Below are positions 24,539 through 32,576 of a DNA stretch of 39,081 bases, in pieces; position 1 is the first letter of the stretch; every line of letters begins with the position of its first letter. The notes under the pieces were generated by a model. The model did not search any database, was not told where the DNA came from, and was given only the letters and a program-made list of their open reading frames with translations. The translations under genes were made by a program, and so were the position numbers. The DNA is from Marseilla massiliensis. Its GTDB lineage: Bacteria > Bacteroidota > Bacteroidia > Bacteroidales > Bacteroidaceae. Location: contig NZ_JACJJG010000022.1 in the NCBI RefSeq assembly GCF_016899855.1, positions 1 to 39,081 on the forward strand. Reading direction: 5' to 3'.

Positions 24539-25627
24539 ATGAAGACAAAGATGATACTAAGCATGTTCCTGACCGCCGCCTTGTGCCTGACAGGGTGCAG
24601 CGACGACCGAGACACCACTTACGCGCCCGACAACCAGACGGTAGAGTTGTCGCAGACGGAGTTCAACCTCACGCCCGATGCCGGCACGTTCACCGTCAAC
24701 GTCACCACCGACCGCGAGTTTGCGGCCTACACCAGCGACGACTGGCTGAGCGTGACGCCAGCCAATACCGTAAGCCATAGCGAGACCCTGACCGTAACCG
24801 TGCAGGAGAACGCCGACACGGAGGCACGCACCGGCTACGTAACCGTATTGTGCGGCGGCACGCGCAAGAGCGTTACCGTCAACCAGCAGGGCGTAGAGCC
24901 CGATGAGCCTGATATCGTTGGGCCTGAAGGCTACACCCTCGTGTGGAACGACGAGTTCAACGGCACGGAGCTCGGCGGCGACTGGACATACGAGATACAG
25001 GGCCCGGGCTGGGTCAACAACGAGTTGCAGAGCTACGTCAAGGATGAGGACGTGACCGTCGTGTCGGACGGTACGCTGAAGATAAACCTCATGCAGGACG
25101 GCGACGACGTCAAGTCGGCACGCCTCTACGCCGAGCGCAACACCGGCTGGCAGTACGGCTACATAGAGGCACGCATCAAGCTGCCAGAGGGTAAGGGCAC
25201 ATGGCCCGCGTTCTGGATGATGCCCGTCAACTATACCAGCTGGCCGGCCGACGGCGAGATAGACATCATGGAGCACGTGGGATATAACGCCAACGTAATC
25301 CATTCCACAATCCACTGCAACAAGTACAACAACACAGGCACGTCCATAGAGACGGCCAGCGTAAGCGTGCCCACGGCCACGTCGGACTTCCATACGTATG
25401 CCTGCGAGTGGACAGCGGAGAAGATGACCTTCTACGTTGACGGCCAGGAGCTGCTCACGTACGCCAACGACGGTACGGGCACTGACGCGTGGCCTTTCGA
25501 CGCCCCGTTCTACGTTATCCTAAACCTTGCGTGGGGCGGCGACTGGGGCGGCCAGCAGGGCGTTGACGAGACCTGCCTGCCTGCCACGATGGAGGTTGAC
25601 TACGTGCGCGTGTTCCAGAAACAGTAA
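24539..25627 (+). CDS. BACON-GH16 endo-beta-glucanase lipoprotein (362 aa)
   Basis: The lipoprotein signal MKTKMILSMFLTAALCLTGC is followed by SDDRD. A BACON domain covers about 33-118 (VELSQTEFNLTPDAGTF, DWLSVTPAN, SVTVNQQG). A GH16 catalytic domain follows (about 130-360) with the catalytic motif EIDIME: Glu240 nucleophile, Asp242, Glu245 acid/base. WPAFWMMP and the tail TMEVDYVRVFQK are typical of laminarinase/lichenase subfamilies. It would cut beta-1,3 or mixed-linkage beta-1,3/1,4-glucan at the cell surface to feed the SusCD pair. A terminator candidate follows at 25657-25704. Confidence 0.93.
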   Translation: MKTKMILSMFLTAALCLTGCSDDRDTTYAPDNQTVELSQTEFNLTPDAGTFTVNVTTDREFAAYTSDDWLSVTPANTVSHSETLTVTVQENADTEARTGYVTVLCGGTRKSVTVNQQGVEPDEPDIVGPEGYTLVWNDEFNGTELGGDWTYEIQGPGWVNNELQSYVKDEDVTVVSDGTLKINLMQDGDDVKSARLYAERNTGWQYGYIEARIKLPEGKGTWPAFWMMPVNYTSWPADGEIDIMEHVGYNANVIHSTIHCNKYNNTGTSIETASVSVPTATSDFHTYACEWTAEKMTFYVDGQELLTYANDGTGTDAWPFDAPFYVILNLAWGGDWGGQQGVDETCLPATMEVDYVRVFQKQ

Positions 25628-25656
25628 CCGTAGCTTGTTCAGTCAATATATAATGT

Positions 25657-25704
25657 AAAAAGGATGGAGGCGCCGTGAGGTAACGTGTGCTTTTCATCCT
25701 TTTT
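25657..25704 (+). terminator. Rho-independent terminator candidate after the GH16 gene
   Basis: AAAAAGGATG (25657-25666) and CATCCTTTTT (25695-25704) form a 10-bp perfect stem with a 28-nt loop and a T-rich end. It begins about 30 bp after the GH16 stop and precedes a separate promoter for the next gene. Confidence 0.55.
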
Positions 25705-25730
25705 CATTTCCTTCGTGTCGTTTTTTTTTA

Positions 25731-25738
25731 TATCTTTG
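25731..25738 (+). promoter_or_regulatory. -7 box of the first GH3 gene
   Basis: TATCTTTG matches TAnnTTTG and lies 30 bp before the ATG at 25769. No clear TTTG is seen at -33. With the preceding terminator it suggests separate transcription of this GH3 gene. Confidence 0.5.
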
Positions 25739-25768
25739 CACAAGAAATACCATAAAAAACTAACCGAA

Positions 25769-28006
25769 ATGAGAATACTTAAAGTTTTGGCATTGGTCTT
25801 CCTTCCCGCGCTATGCTCCGTTGGCGGGCATGCCCAGGCCCTGCCAGTCTACCTTGACGACACCAAACCGATGGAGGAACGTGTCGAGGACGCTTTAAGG
25901 CGCATGACGCTCGACGAGAAAATCGCCGTAATCCACGCCCAGAGCAAGTTCAGCTCGCCCGGCGTGGCACGTCTCGGCATACCCGAGTTCTGGACCGACG
26001 ACGGCCCGCACGGCGTACGTCCCGACGTGCTTTGGGACGAGTGGATGCAGGCCGGACAGACTAACGACTCGTGCGTGGCATTCCCCGCGCTGACGTGTCT
26101 TGCCGCCACGTGGAACCCGCGGATGTCGCTCGTCTACGGCGTGGCGCTCGGCGAGGAGGCCCGCTACCGCAAGAAAGACATGATTCTTGGCCCGGGCGTC
26201 AACATCCTGCGCACCCCGCTCGGCGGACGCAACTTCGAGTACATGGGCGAAGACCCGTATCTCGCCTCGAGGATGGTGGTGCCGTACATCATCGGACTCC
26301 AGTCCAACGGCGTCAGCGCGTGCGTAAAGCACTTCGCACTGAACAACGACGAGGAGTACCGCCACCAGGTAAACGCCATCGTTGACGACCGCGCGCTGCA
26401 CGAGATATACCTTCCAGCCTTCAAGGCGGCCGTGAAGGACGGCCACGCATGGGCCCTCATGGGCGGTTACAACCTGTACAAGGACCAGCACAACTGCCAC
26501 AACCGCTACCTTCTTATGGACATACTGAAGGGCGACTGGGCGTTTGACGGCGTGGTAGTGAGCGACTGGGGCGGTACGCACGACACCCGCCAGGCCATCG
26601 AGAACGGCCTCGACTTGGAGTTCGGGACATGGACCGACGGCCTCGCCTTCGGCGCTTCCAACGCTTACGACAATTACTACATGGCGCGTCCGTACCGTGA
26701 GCTCATCCGTAAGGGCGAATATACCACCAAGGAACTTGACGACAAGGTGCGCCGTGTGCTGCGCCTCTTCTACCGTACCACGATGAAGCGCCACCGCCGT
26801 CTCGGCTCGATGAACTCCGAGGCCCACTATGCTACGGCCCGCCGCATAGCCGGCGAGGGTATCGTTTTGCTCAAGAACGATGGCGGAGTGCTGCCTCTTG
26901 ACACCACGAAGGCGCTCCGTGTGCTCGTGGTTGGCGAGAACGCGATCAAGATGATGACCGTAGGCGGCGGCAGCTCGTCGCTGAAGGTGCAGCGCGAGAC
27001 CCTTCCGCTTGAGGGCATGCGCAGCCTGCTGGGCGACAATATACGCGTGGAGTATGCCCGTGGATACGTAGGCGATACCACCGGCGAGTATAACGGGGTG
27101 GTAGCCAAGCAGAAACTCTATGACCCGCGCACTCCCGACGAGCTGATAGCCGAAGCCGTGGCGAAGGCCAAGGAGGCCGACTGCGTAGTGGTGTTCGGCG
27201 GACTTAACAAGAGCGACTACCAGGATGCGGAGGGTCACGACCGCAAGCAGTACGGCCTGCCGTACGGGCAGGACCGCCTGGTTGAGGCTTTGGCCGAGGC
27301 AAACAAGAACCTCGTGTTCGTCAACATATCAGGAAATCCCGTGGCCATGCCGTGGCTTGACAATGTGGCGGCCGTAGTGCAGGGCTGGTTCCTGGGCTCT
27401 ACGGCGGGCGAGGCGCTGGCCGACGTGCTTACGGGACGTGTCAACCCGTCGGGCAAGCTGCCGTACACATGGTGGCGGAGTCTTGACGACGTGCCGGCGC
27501 ATAAGCTCGGTACGTATCCCGGAACATGGCGCGAAGACAAGAAGATAATAGACGAGGAGTACAAGGAAGGCATATTCGTAGGCTACCGCTGGGTGGACAA
27601 GGAGAAGACGAAGACCCTCTTCGCGTTCGGCCACGGCCTGAGCTATACCTCCTTTAATATAGGTAAGGCCACGGCGGACAAGTCGTCGCTCAGCCTGGGC
27701 GACAGCATAACGTTCACCGTGCCGGTTACCAATACGGGCGCTAAGGCCGGCTCGGAGGTTGTGCAGCTGTACGTGCGCGACTGCAAGTCGTCGCTTGCGC
27801 GTCCCTATAAGGAGCTAAAGGCCTTCTCGAAAGTGAGCCTCGCGCCTGGCGAGACCAAGCAGGTGAGCCTGACGATAGGCCGCGACGCCCTCAGCTTCTA
27901 CGACGACAAGGCCGGACAGTGGACGGCAGAGCCGGGACAGTTTGAGGCCCTTATCGGCAATGCCTCTGACAATATAACCCAGAAAGTGAAGTTTACTTTA
28001 ATGTAA
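25769..28006 (+). CDS. GH3 beta-glucosidase, secreted/periplasmic (745 aa)
   Basis: A signal peptide (MRILKVLALVFLPALCSVGGHAQ) precedes a complete two-domain GH3 enzyme with a C-terminal fibronectin-III-like domain (GSEVVQLYVRDCKSSLARPYKELKAF). The nucleophile is Asp266 in VVVSDWGGTHDTRQA; substrate-site motifs are KHFALNNDEEYRHQ and GGRNFEYMGEDPYLA. The start at 25769 is used because an upstream in-frame extension overlaps the promoter and terminator. It would release glucose from beta-gluco-oligosaccharides brought in by SusCD. Together with the second GH3 it could cover different linkages (beta-1,3 and beta-1,4). Confidence 0.93.
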   Translation: MRILKVLALVFLPALCSVGGHAQALPVYLDDTKPMEERVEDALRRMTLDEKIAVIHAQSKFSSPGVARLGIPEFWTDDGPHGVRPDVLWDEWMQAGQTNDSCVAFPALTCLAATWNPRMSLVYGVALGEEARYRKKDMILGPGVNILRTPLGGRNFEYMGEDPYLASRMVVPYIIGLQSNGVSACVKHFALNNDEEYRHQVNAIVDDRALHEIYLPAFKAAVKDGHAWALMGGYNLYKDQHNCHNRYLLMDILKGDWAFDGVVVSDWGGTHDTRQAIENGLDLEFGTWTDGLAFGASNAYDNYYMARPYRELIRKGEYTTKELDDKVRRVLRLFYRTTMKRHRRLGSMNSEAHYATARRIAGEGIVLLKNDGGVLPLDTTKALRVLVVGENAIKMMTVGGGSSSLKVQRETLPLEGMRSLLGDNIRVEYARGYVGDTTGEYNGVVAKQKLYDPRTPDELIAEAVAKAKEADCVVVFGGLNKSDYQDAEGHDRKQYGLPYGQDRLVEALAEANKNLVFVNISGNPVAMPWLDNVAAVVQGWFLGSTAGEALADVLTGRVNPSGKLPYTWWRSLDDVPAHKLGTYPGTWREDKKIIDEEYKEGIFVGYRWVDKEKTKTLFAFGHGLSYTSFNIGKATADKSSLSLGDSITFTVPVTNTGAKAGSEVVQLYVRDCKSSLARPYKELKAFSKVSLAPGETKQVSLTIGRDALSFYDDKAGQWTAEPGQFEALIGNASDNITQKVKFTLM

Positions 28007-28030
28007 TTTTACGTCAGGAGTTAGTGAATA

Positions 28031-28172
28031 ATGGAGTCAATGAGTCAAGACGAATGCCTCGTTAAGTGGAGAATGGATAATGCAAAGTGAAGATTTTATT
28101 ATGAAAAATACAGGTCTGCTTGCTTATTCTTGTTCATTTGGCAATGCATTCGTCATGACTCGTTGACTCCAT
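28031..28172. repeat. 27-bp near-perfect inverted repeat between the two GH3 genes
   Basis: Positions 28031-28057 and 28146-28172 are reverse complements with two mismatches. The word gtcaagacgaatgc links the left arm to the family at 46-84. The outer flanks carry aggagttag and cttaactcc, also of that family. Confidence 0.8.
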
Positions 28173-28211
28173 TACTTCTTAACTCCTTTAACCTCATAGC
28201 ACAAAACGATT

Positions 28212-30473
28212 ATGAAACCAATGAAGAAAGCAATCTTTTCGGCTGCGCTTGGGCTTCTTTCGCTCTCCGCTACGGCGCAAGATGCAGCAATGGACAAGTT
28301 TGTCGACGACCTTATGTCGCGCATGACTCTCGAGGAGAAGATAGGCCAGCTCAACCTGCAGGTGGCCGGCGACATAACCACCGGCCAGGCCCAGGACACC
28401 CAGGTGGCCGGGCTTGTCAAGGCAGGCAAGATGGGTGGAGTGTTCAACCTGAAGGGAGTGGAGAAGATACGCGAGCTCCAGAAGATGGCCGTCGAGCAGA
28501 GCCGGATGGGCATTCCGCTGCTCGTGGGCATGGACGTAATCCATGGTTACGAGACGATATTCCCCATCCCGTTCGCCCTCTCGTGCTCGTGGAACATGGA
28601 GGCCGTTGAGGAGGCTGCCCGCATCGCGGCCAAGGAGGCTTCGGCCGACGGCATTAACTGGGTGTTCAGCCCGATGGTCGACATCTGCGTTGACGCCCGC
28701 TGGGGCCGCATATCCGAGGGTAACGGCGAGGATCCGTACCTTGGCTCGCAGATAGCCAGGGCCATGATACGCGGATACCAGGGCGACTATTCGAGCCGTG
28801 AGAACGTTATGGCCTGCCTGAAGCACTACGCGCTGTACGGCGCCGTTGAGGCCGGGCTGGACTATAACACCGTAGACATGAGCCGCCTGCGCATGTACAA
28901 CCAGTATTTCCCGCCGTACAAGGCTGCCGTCGAGGAGGGTACGGGCAGCGTGATGTCGTCGTTCAACATCGTTGACGGCGTGCCCGCGACGGCTAACCGC
29001 TGGCTGCTCGACGACGTGCTGCGCAAGCAGTGGAAGTTTGACGGCTTCGTGGCTACCGACTATGGGTCGATAGGCGAGATGTTGCCGCACGGCGTCGGCG
29101 GCGACCTGAAGCATGCCTCGGCCTTGGCGCTGACGGCAGGTACTGACATGGACATGTGCTCGATGGGCTTCATCGGCACGCTGGAACAGTCGGTCAAGGA
29201 CGGCACCGTGAGCGAGGAGGCCGTCAATACGGCCTGCCGCCGGGTGCTCGAGGCTAAGTATAAGCTGGGACTTTTCAAGGACCCGTACAAGTATTGCGAC
29301 GTAAAGAGGCGCAAGACCGACATCTTCACTGCCGAAAACCGCGCGGCCGCGCGCCGCATAGCCGCCGAGACGTTCGTGCTGCTGAAGAACAAGGCGGACC
29401 TTCTTCCGCTGAAGAAGCAGGGCAGGATAGCCCTCATAGGCCCGCTTGCCGACACCCGCGCCAACATGGCCGGCACGTGGTGCGTGGCTTATACGCCCGA
29501 CAAGTACTCAACGCTGAAGGAGGGATTCGAGCGCGCCCTGAAGGGCAAGGCCGAGCTGCTGTATGCCCAGGGGTGCAACCTCATGGCCGACTCGGCGCGC
29601 CAGCGCGCGGCGGAGTTCGGCAAGACGATTGCCCGGGGCGACGATGCGCGGCTAAAGGCCGAGGCTATTGAGACGGCAAGGCAGGCCGACGTCATCGTGT
29701 GCGCCATGGGCGAGAGTGCCGACATGTCGGGCGAGTGCGCCAGCAGGAGCGACCTGCGCCTGCCCGACGTGCAGCGTGAGCTGCTCGCCGAGCTGGTAAA
29801 GCTGGGCAAGCCGGTGGTCATGCTCAATTTCTCGGGCCGTCCTACGGTGCTCACTTGGGAAGAGGCTAACGTCGACGCGATACTTAACGTATGGTTCGGA
29901 GGCAGCGAGGCGGCCGACGCCATCTGCGACGTTGTGTTCGGCGACGTGGCTCCGTCTGGCCGTCTCACGATGACTTTCCCGCGCGCTACGGGCCAGGTGC
30001 CGATGTATTATAACCACCTGAACACGGGACGCCCCGTGCCAGAGGGAACAAAGGACTTCCGCAAGTATGCCACCAACTGGCTCGACAACGTGAACGACCC
30101 GCTGTATCCCTTCGGCTACGGACTGACGTACACCACGTTCAGCTACGGCAAGCCGACGGTTACCGGTTCGGGCCGCACGTTCAAGGCTTCCGTCACCGTG
30201 ACCAACACCGGCGGCAGGGACGCCGTAGAGGTTGTGCAGCTATACGTGCGCGACCCCGTGGCCTCCATTGCCCGCCCCGTAAAGGAGCTCAAGGGCTTCA
30301 GCCGCGTAACGCTCAAGGCTGGCGAGAGCCGCCAGGTGACGTTCGACATAACAGAGAAGGACCTGTCGTATTATGACGCCGAGGGGCGCTTGGTGTTCGA
30401 GCCGGGCGTGTTCAGCATAATGCTCGGCCACGACAGCTCGTCGCTACAGTCGGTGGACATCAACGCCGAGTAG
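28212..30473 (+). CDS. GH3 beta-glucosidase, BglX-like (753 aa)
   Basis: A signal peptide (MKPMKKAIFSAALGLLSLSATAQ) is followed by the BglX-type start VDDLMSRMTLEEKIGQLNL. The nucleophile is Asp283 in DGFVATDYGSIGEM; other motifs are SPMVDICVDARWGRISEGNGEDPYL and CLKHYALYGAVEAGLDYNTVDM. A C-terminal FnIII-like domain (VEVVQLYVRDPVASIARPVKELKGF) completes it. It is a periplasmic exo-beta-glucosidase by family. It differs clearly from the first GH3 in its N-terminal half, so the two are not a recent duplication. A 205-bp gap with an inverted repeat separates them, and no strong promoter was found before this gene. Confidence 0.93.
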   Translation: MKPMKKAIFSAALGLLSLSATAQDAAMDKFVDDLMSRMTLEEKIGQLNLQVAGDITTGQAQDTQVAGLVKAGKMGGVFNLKGVEKIRELQKMAVEQSRMGIPLLVGMDVIHGYETIFPIPFALSCSWNMEAVEEAARIAAKEASADGINWVFSPMVDICVDARWGRISEGNGEDPYLGSQIARAMIRGYQGDYSSRENVMACLKHYALYGAVEAGLDYNTVDMSRLRMYNQYFPPYKAAVEEGTGSVMSSFNIVDGVPATANRWLLDDVLRKQWKFDGFVATDYGSIGEMLPHGVGGDLKHASALALTAGTDMDMCSMGFIGTLEQSVKDGTVSEEAVNTACRRVLEAKYKLGLFKDPYKYCDVKRRKTDIFTAENRAAARRIAAETFVLLKNKADLLPLKKQGRIALIGPLADTRANMAGTWCVAYTPDKYSTLKEGFERALKGKAELLYAQGCNLMADSARQRAAEFGKTIARGDDARLKAEAIETARQADVIVCAMGESADMSGECASRSDLRLPDVQRELLAELVKLGKPVVMLNFSGRPTVLTWEEANVDAILNVWFGGSEAADAICDVVFGDVAPSGRLTMTFPRATGQVPMYYNHLNTGRPVPEGTKDFRKYATNWLDNVNDPLYPFGYGLTYTTFSYGKPTVTGSGRTFKASVTVTNTGGRDAVEVVQLYVRDPVASIARPVKELKGFSRVTLKAGESRQVTFDITEKDLSYYDAEGRLVFEPGVFSIMLGHDSSSLQSVDINAE

Positions 30474-30506
30474 GCTTGTGTCGTAACCTGCTGTTACCCA
30501 ATATGT

Positions 30507-30586
30507 TGCAAAAGGCCGTCTTTCACTCTGCGAAAGGCGGCCTTTTGTCGTGTAAAACATGGCCTTTCGCGTTGCCGTTGACGGCA
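30507..30586. repeat. AAAGRCSGYCTTT palindrome array (intergenic)
   Basis: Modules gcaaaaggccgtctttcac, gcgaaaggcggccttttgtc and aacatggcctttcgc begin 34 bp after the second GH3 stop. An open frame through this array is not considered a gene. Confidence 0.8.
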
Positions 30587-30691
30587 TATCGGGTTCATCC
30601 GCAAATCAGTCGGATTGCAGGAGGCGATGGCCTGCCTTTGTGGATGATGCATGTTGACGGCCGCAATGTGCGGTTGCGCCGGCAGATTTAT

Positions 30692-30722
30692 TTTGGCGTT
30701 ACGCATATTTTATATACCTTTG
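30692..30722 (+). promoter_or_regulatory. Promoter of crcB, giving a leaderless or nearly leaderless mRNA
   Basis: TTTG (30692-30695), a 19-bp spacer and TACCTTTG (30715-30722) match the consensus. The ATG is at 30728, only 5 bp after the -7 box, so almost no leader is left. A fluoride riboswitch therefore cannot precede this gene. Confidence 0.75.
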
Positions 30723-30727
30723 CATCC

Positions 30728-31102
30728 ATGTTGAAGAACATTCTGATCGTAGCCGTCGGCGGGGCGGTAGGCAGCGTGGCGCGTTACCTGCTGTCAAGGC
30801 TGGTTCAGGGCACTGTGCTTTCGGCCTTCCCGTTGGGCACCATGGCCGTCAACGTGGCCGGCTGCCTGCTCATAGGCCTGGTGTGCGGCCTGTCGGAGGG
30901 CGAAGGCTCGCCCGTTACGCCCGACGTAAAGCTGCTGCTCACGGTGGGCTTTTGCGGCGGACCGACCACCTTCAGCACGTTCATGAACGAGTCGCTCTCG
31001 CTCGTCAAGGCCGGCGACGTGCTGCTCTGCGCCCTCTATATCGGCGCCAGTGTAGCCTTGGGGCTGCTCGCCGTGGCTGCAGGATGGCACCTGGCCAAGT
31101 AG
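30728..31102 (+). CDS. crcB: CrcB/Fluc fluoride channel (124 aa)
   Basis: A small four-helix inner-membrane protein of the usual CrcB length. Conserved motifs are GGAVGSVARYLLSR, GTMAVNVAGCLLIGL with the pore Asn, and GFCGGPTTFSTFMNE with the phenylalanine-box region. It exports fluoride as an antiparallel dimer. The ATG at 30728 starts MLKNILIVAVGGAVG, the family start; an upstream open extension translates a repeat array and is rejected. No second crcB copy is adjacent, so it should be a homodimer. Its promoter is nearly identical to that of the next gene. Confidence 0.95.
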   Translation: MLKNILIVAVGGAVGSVARYLLSRLVQGTVLSAFPLGTMAVNVAGCLLIGLVCGLSEGEGSPVTPDVKLLLTVGFCGGPTTFSTFMNESLSLVKAGDVLLCALYIGASVALGLLAVAAGWHLAK

Positions 31103-31129
31103 CGGCGCGGGCAAACATCAGGCCATTAT

Positions 31130-31160
31130 TTTGCCGTTACGCAGATTTATTGTAACTTTG
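31130..31160 (+). promoter_or_regulatory. Promoter of the thioredoxin-fold lipoprotein gene
   Basis: TTTG (31130-31133), 19 bp and TAACTTTG (31153-31160) match the consensus. The spacer keeps CGTTACGCA and ATTT in the same places as the crcB promoter. The predicted leader is about 35-40 nt. Confidence 0.75.
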
Positions 31161-31203
31161 CAGGCGTTGGTTTTCGACGCAAAACATAATAAACACGAAG
31201 ATA

Positions 31204-32376
31204 ATGAAACAGTCATTAACACATTTGCCGGCCCTGGTGGCCGCGGCCCTGATGGCGGTGGGCCTCGCCTCGTGCGACAACAAGAAGTTCCGCGTTGACG
31301 GAACAATCACCGACGCCAAGGACTCCGTGCTCTATTTCGAGAACATGAGCCTTGACGGCCCCGTGGCAATCGACTCCGTCAAGCTCGGCGACGACGGTGC
31401 GTTCAGCTTCAGCGAGAAGTCGCCCGAGGCGCCCGAATTCTACCGCCTGCGCATTGCCGGACAGATTATCAACCTCAGCGTTGACTCTACCGAGACCATC
31501 ACCGTCAAGGCCGCGTATCCCACTATGGCCACCGGCTATACGGTGGAAGGCTCGCCCGAGTGCGCAACCATCAAAGAACTGGCCCTCAAGCAAATCGACC
31601 TGCTCGGGCGCGTACTGGCCGTCGAGCGCAACAACACCCTCGGCTTCGACCAGACGCGCGACAGCGTGGCACGCATGATAGAGGCCTACAAGCACGAAAT
31701 AAAGCTGAACTACATATTCAAGGCGCCAATGCGGCCGTCGTCGTACTTCGCCCTCTTCCAGACACTCGGCAGCCGGCTGATATTCGACCCGCGCGAGAGC
31801 GAGGACGACATCAAGGCCTTCGCGGCCGTGGCTACCAGCTGGGATACATACCACCCCAACTCGATAAGGGGCAAGAACCTGCACAACATAGCCATACAAG
31901 GCATGAGAAACGTGCGCATAGTGCGCAACCAGCGCGCAGCGCAGGCCATAGACGCCAGCAAGGTCAACACGACCAACATAATCGACATAGCCCTGCTCGA
32001 CAACAAAGGGCAGGCACGCCGCCTGACAGACCTCAAGGGCAAGGTGGTAATGCTCGACTTCCACGTGTTCGGGGCGGATGGCTCTACAAAGCGCATAATG
32101 CAGATGCGCGACATATATAATAAGTATCACGGGCGCGGACTGGAGATATACCAGATATCGCTCGACCCCGACGAGCACTTCTGGAAGACCCAGACGGCAG
32201 CCCTGCCGTGGATAAGCGTGCGCGACCCGCAGGGTATACAGTCGAACAACCTCGTCCTCTACAACGTACGCTCGATACCTACGTTCTTCCTCATAGACAA
32301 GACCAACACCCTGAGGAAGCGCGACGCTCAGGTAAAAGACCTCGACGCCGAGATACAGGCGCTGCTGGCAGAGTGA
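31204..32376 (+). CDS. DUF4369/thioredoxin-fold lipoprotein without CxxC (390 aa)
   Basis: A lipoprotein signal ends in VGLASCDNKKF (Cys25). Residues about 28-110 match the DUF4369 beta-rich domain (FRVDGTITDAKDSVLYFENM). A helical middle region follows, and from about 265 a TlpA/AhpC-like thioredoxin fold (LKGKVVMLDFHVFGADGSTKRIMQ, RSIPTFFLIDKTN with the cis-Pro). The active-site position, normally WCxxC after DFWA, reads HVFGADGST, so it cannot do thiol-disulfide exchange by the usual mechanism. It is probably anchored facing the periplasm; its role is unknown. It stands alone between two promoters and a hairpin. Confidence 0.82.
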   Translation: MKQSLTHLPALVAAALMAVGLASCDNKKFRVDGTITDAKDSVLYFENMSLDGPVAIDSVKLGDDGAFSFSEKSPEAPEFYRLRIAGQIINLSVDSTETITVKAAYPTMATGYTVEGSPECATIKELALKQIDLLGRVLAVERNNTLGFDQTRDSVARMIEAYKHEIKLNYIFKAPMRPSSYFALFQTLGSRLIFDPRESEDDIKAFAAVATSWDTYHPNSIRGKNLHNIAIQGMRNVRIVRNQRAAQAIDASKVNTTNIIDIALLDNKGQARRLTDLKGKVVMLDFHVFGADGSTKRIMQMRDIYNKYHGRGLEIYQISLDPDEHFWKTQTAALPWISVRDPQGIQSNNLVLYNVRSIPTFFLIDKTNTLRKRDAQVKDLDAEIQALLAE

Positions 32377-32386
32377 TTTATTTATA

Positions 32387-32451
32387 AGGAATTAAAGAAG
32401 TTAAAGGAGTTATTGCAGGGAGCGATAACTCCTTTAACTTCTTTAACTCCT
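32387..32451. repeat. Hairpin with a 27-bp stem and 11-nt loop
   Basis: Positions 32387-32413 and 32425-32451 pair with one mismatch; the units are of the ttaaagaag/ttaaaggag 9-bp type. It starts 11 bp after the stop of the thioredoxin-fold gene. There is no T-tract after the stem, so 3'-end protection or termination is only a possibility. Confidence 0.85.
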
Positions 32452-32528
32452 AAATGAAAACTTCTTTAACTGCTAAGAAAAAAACATTATCTTAAACTAA
32501 TTGTAACATCTTTTCACCATGATATTAG

Positions 32529-32536
32529 TAATTTTG
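32529..32536 (+). promoter_or_regulatory. -7 box of the TonB-dependent receptor gene
   Basis: TAATTTTG fits TAnnTTTG, 41 bp upstream of the ATG at 32577. The -33 region is weak. Confidence 0.45.
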
Positions 32537-32576
32537 CCGATGTTTTCAAGATATTAAACAAAATTATTTAAATGTT

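Noticed and set aside
25685..25768. In-frame upstream extension of the first GH3 gene
   Set aside because: It overlaps the terminator stem and the TATCTTTG box; a proper signal peptide starts at 25769.
25895..27238. 447-codon open frame antisense to the first GH3 gene
   Set aside because: A shadow of the GH3 coding frame, with no conserved motif, promoter or signal peptide. The same applies to long antisense frames at 303-1355, 28194-29114, 35995-36975 and 37205-38407.
30476..30727. In-frame upstream extension of CrcB
   Set aside because: It translates the palindrome array and runs through the promoter. CrcB proteins start at the MLKNILIVAVGG position.
30587..30727. Fluoride riboswitch before crcB
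   Set aside because: The promoter leaves almost no leader RNA, and no crcB-motif structure was recognised.
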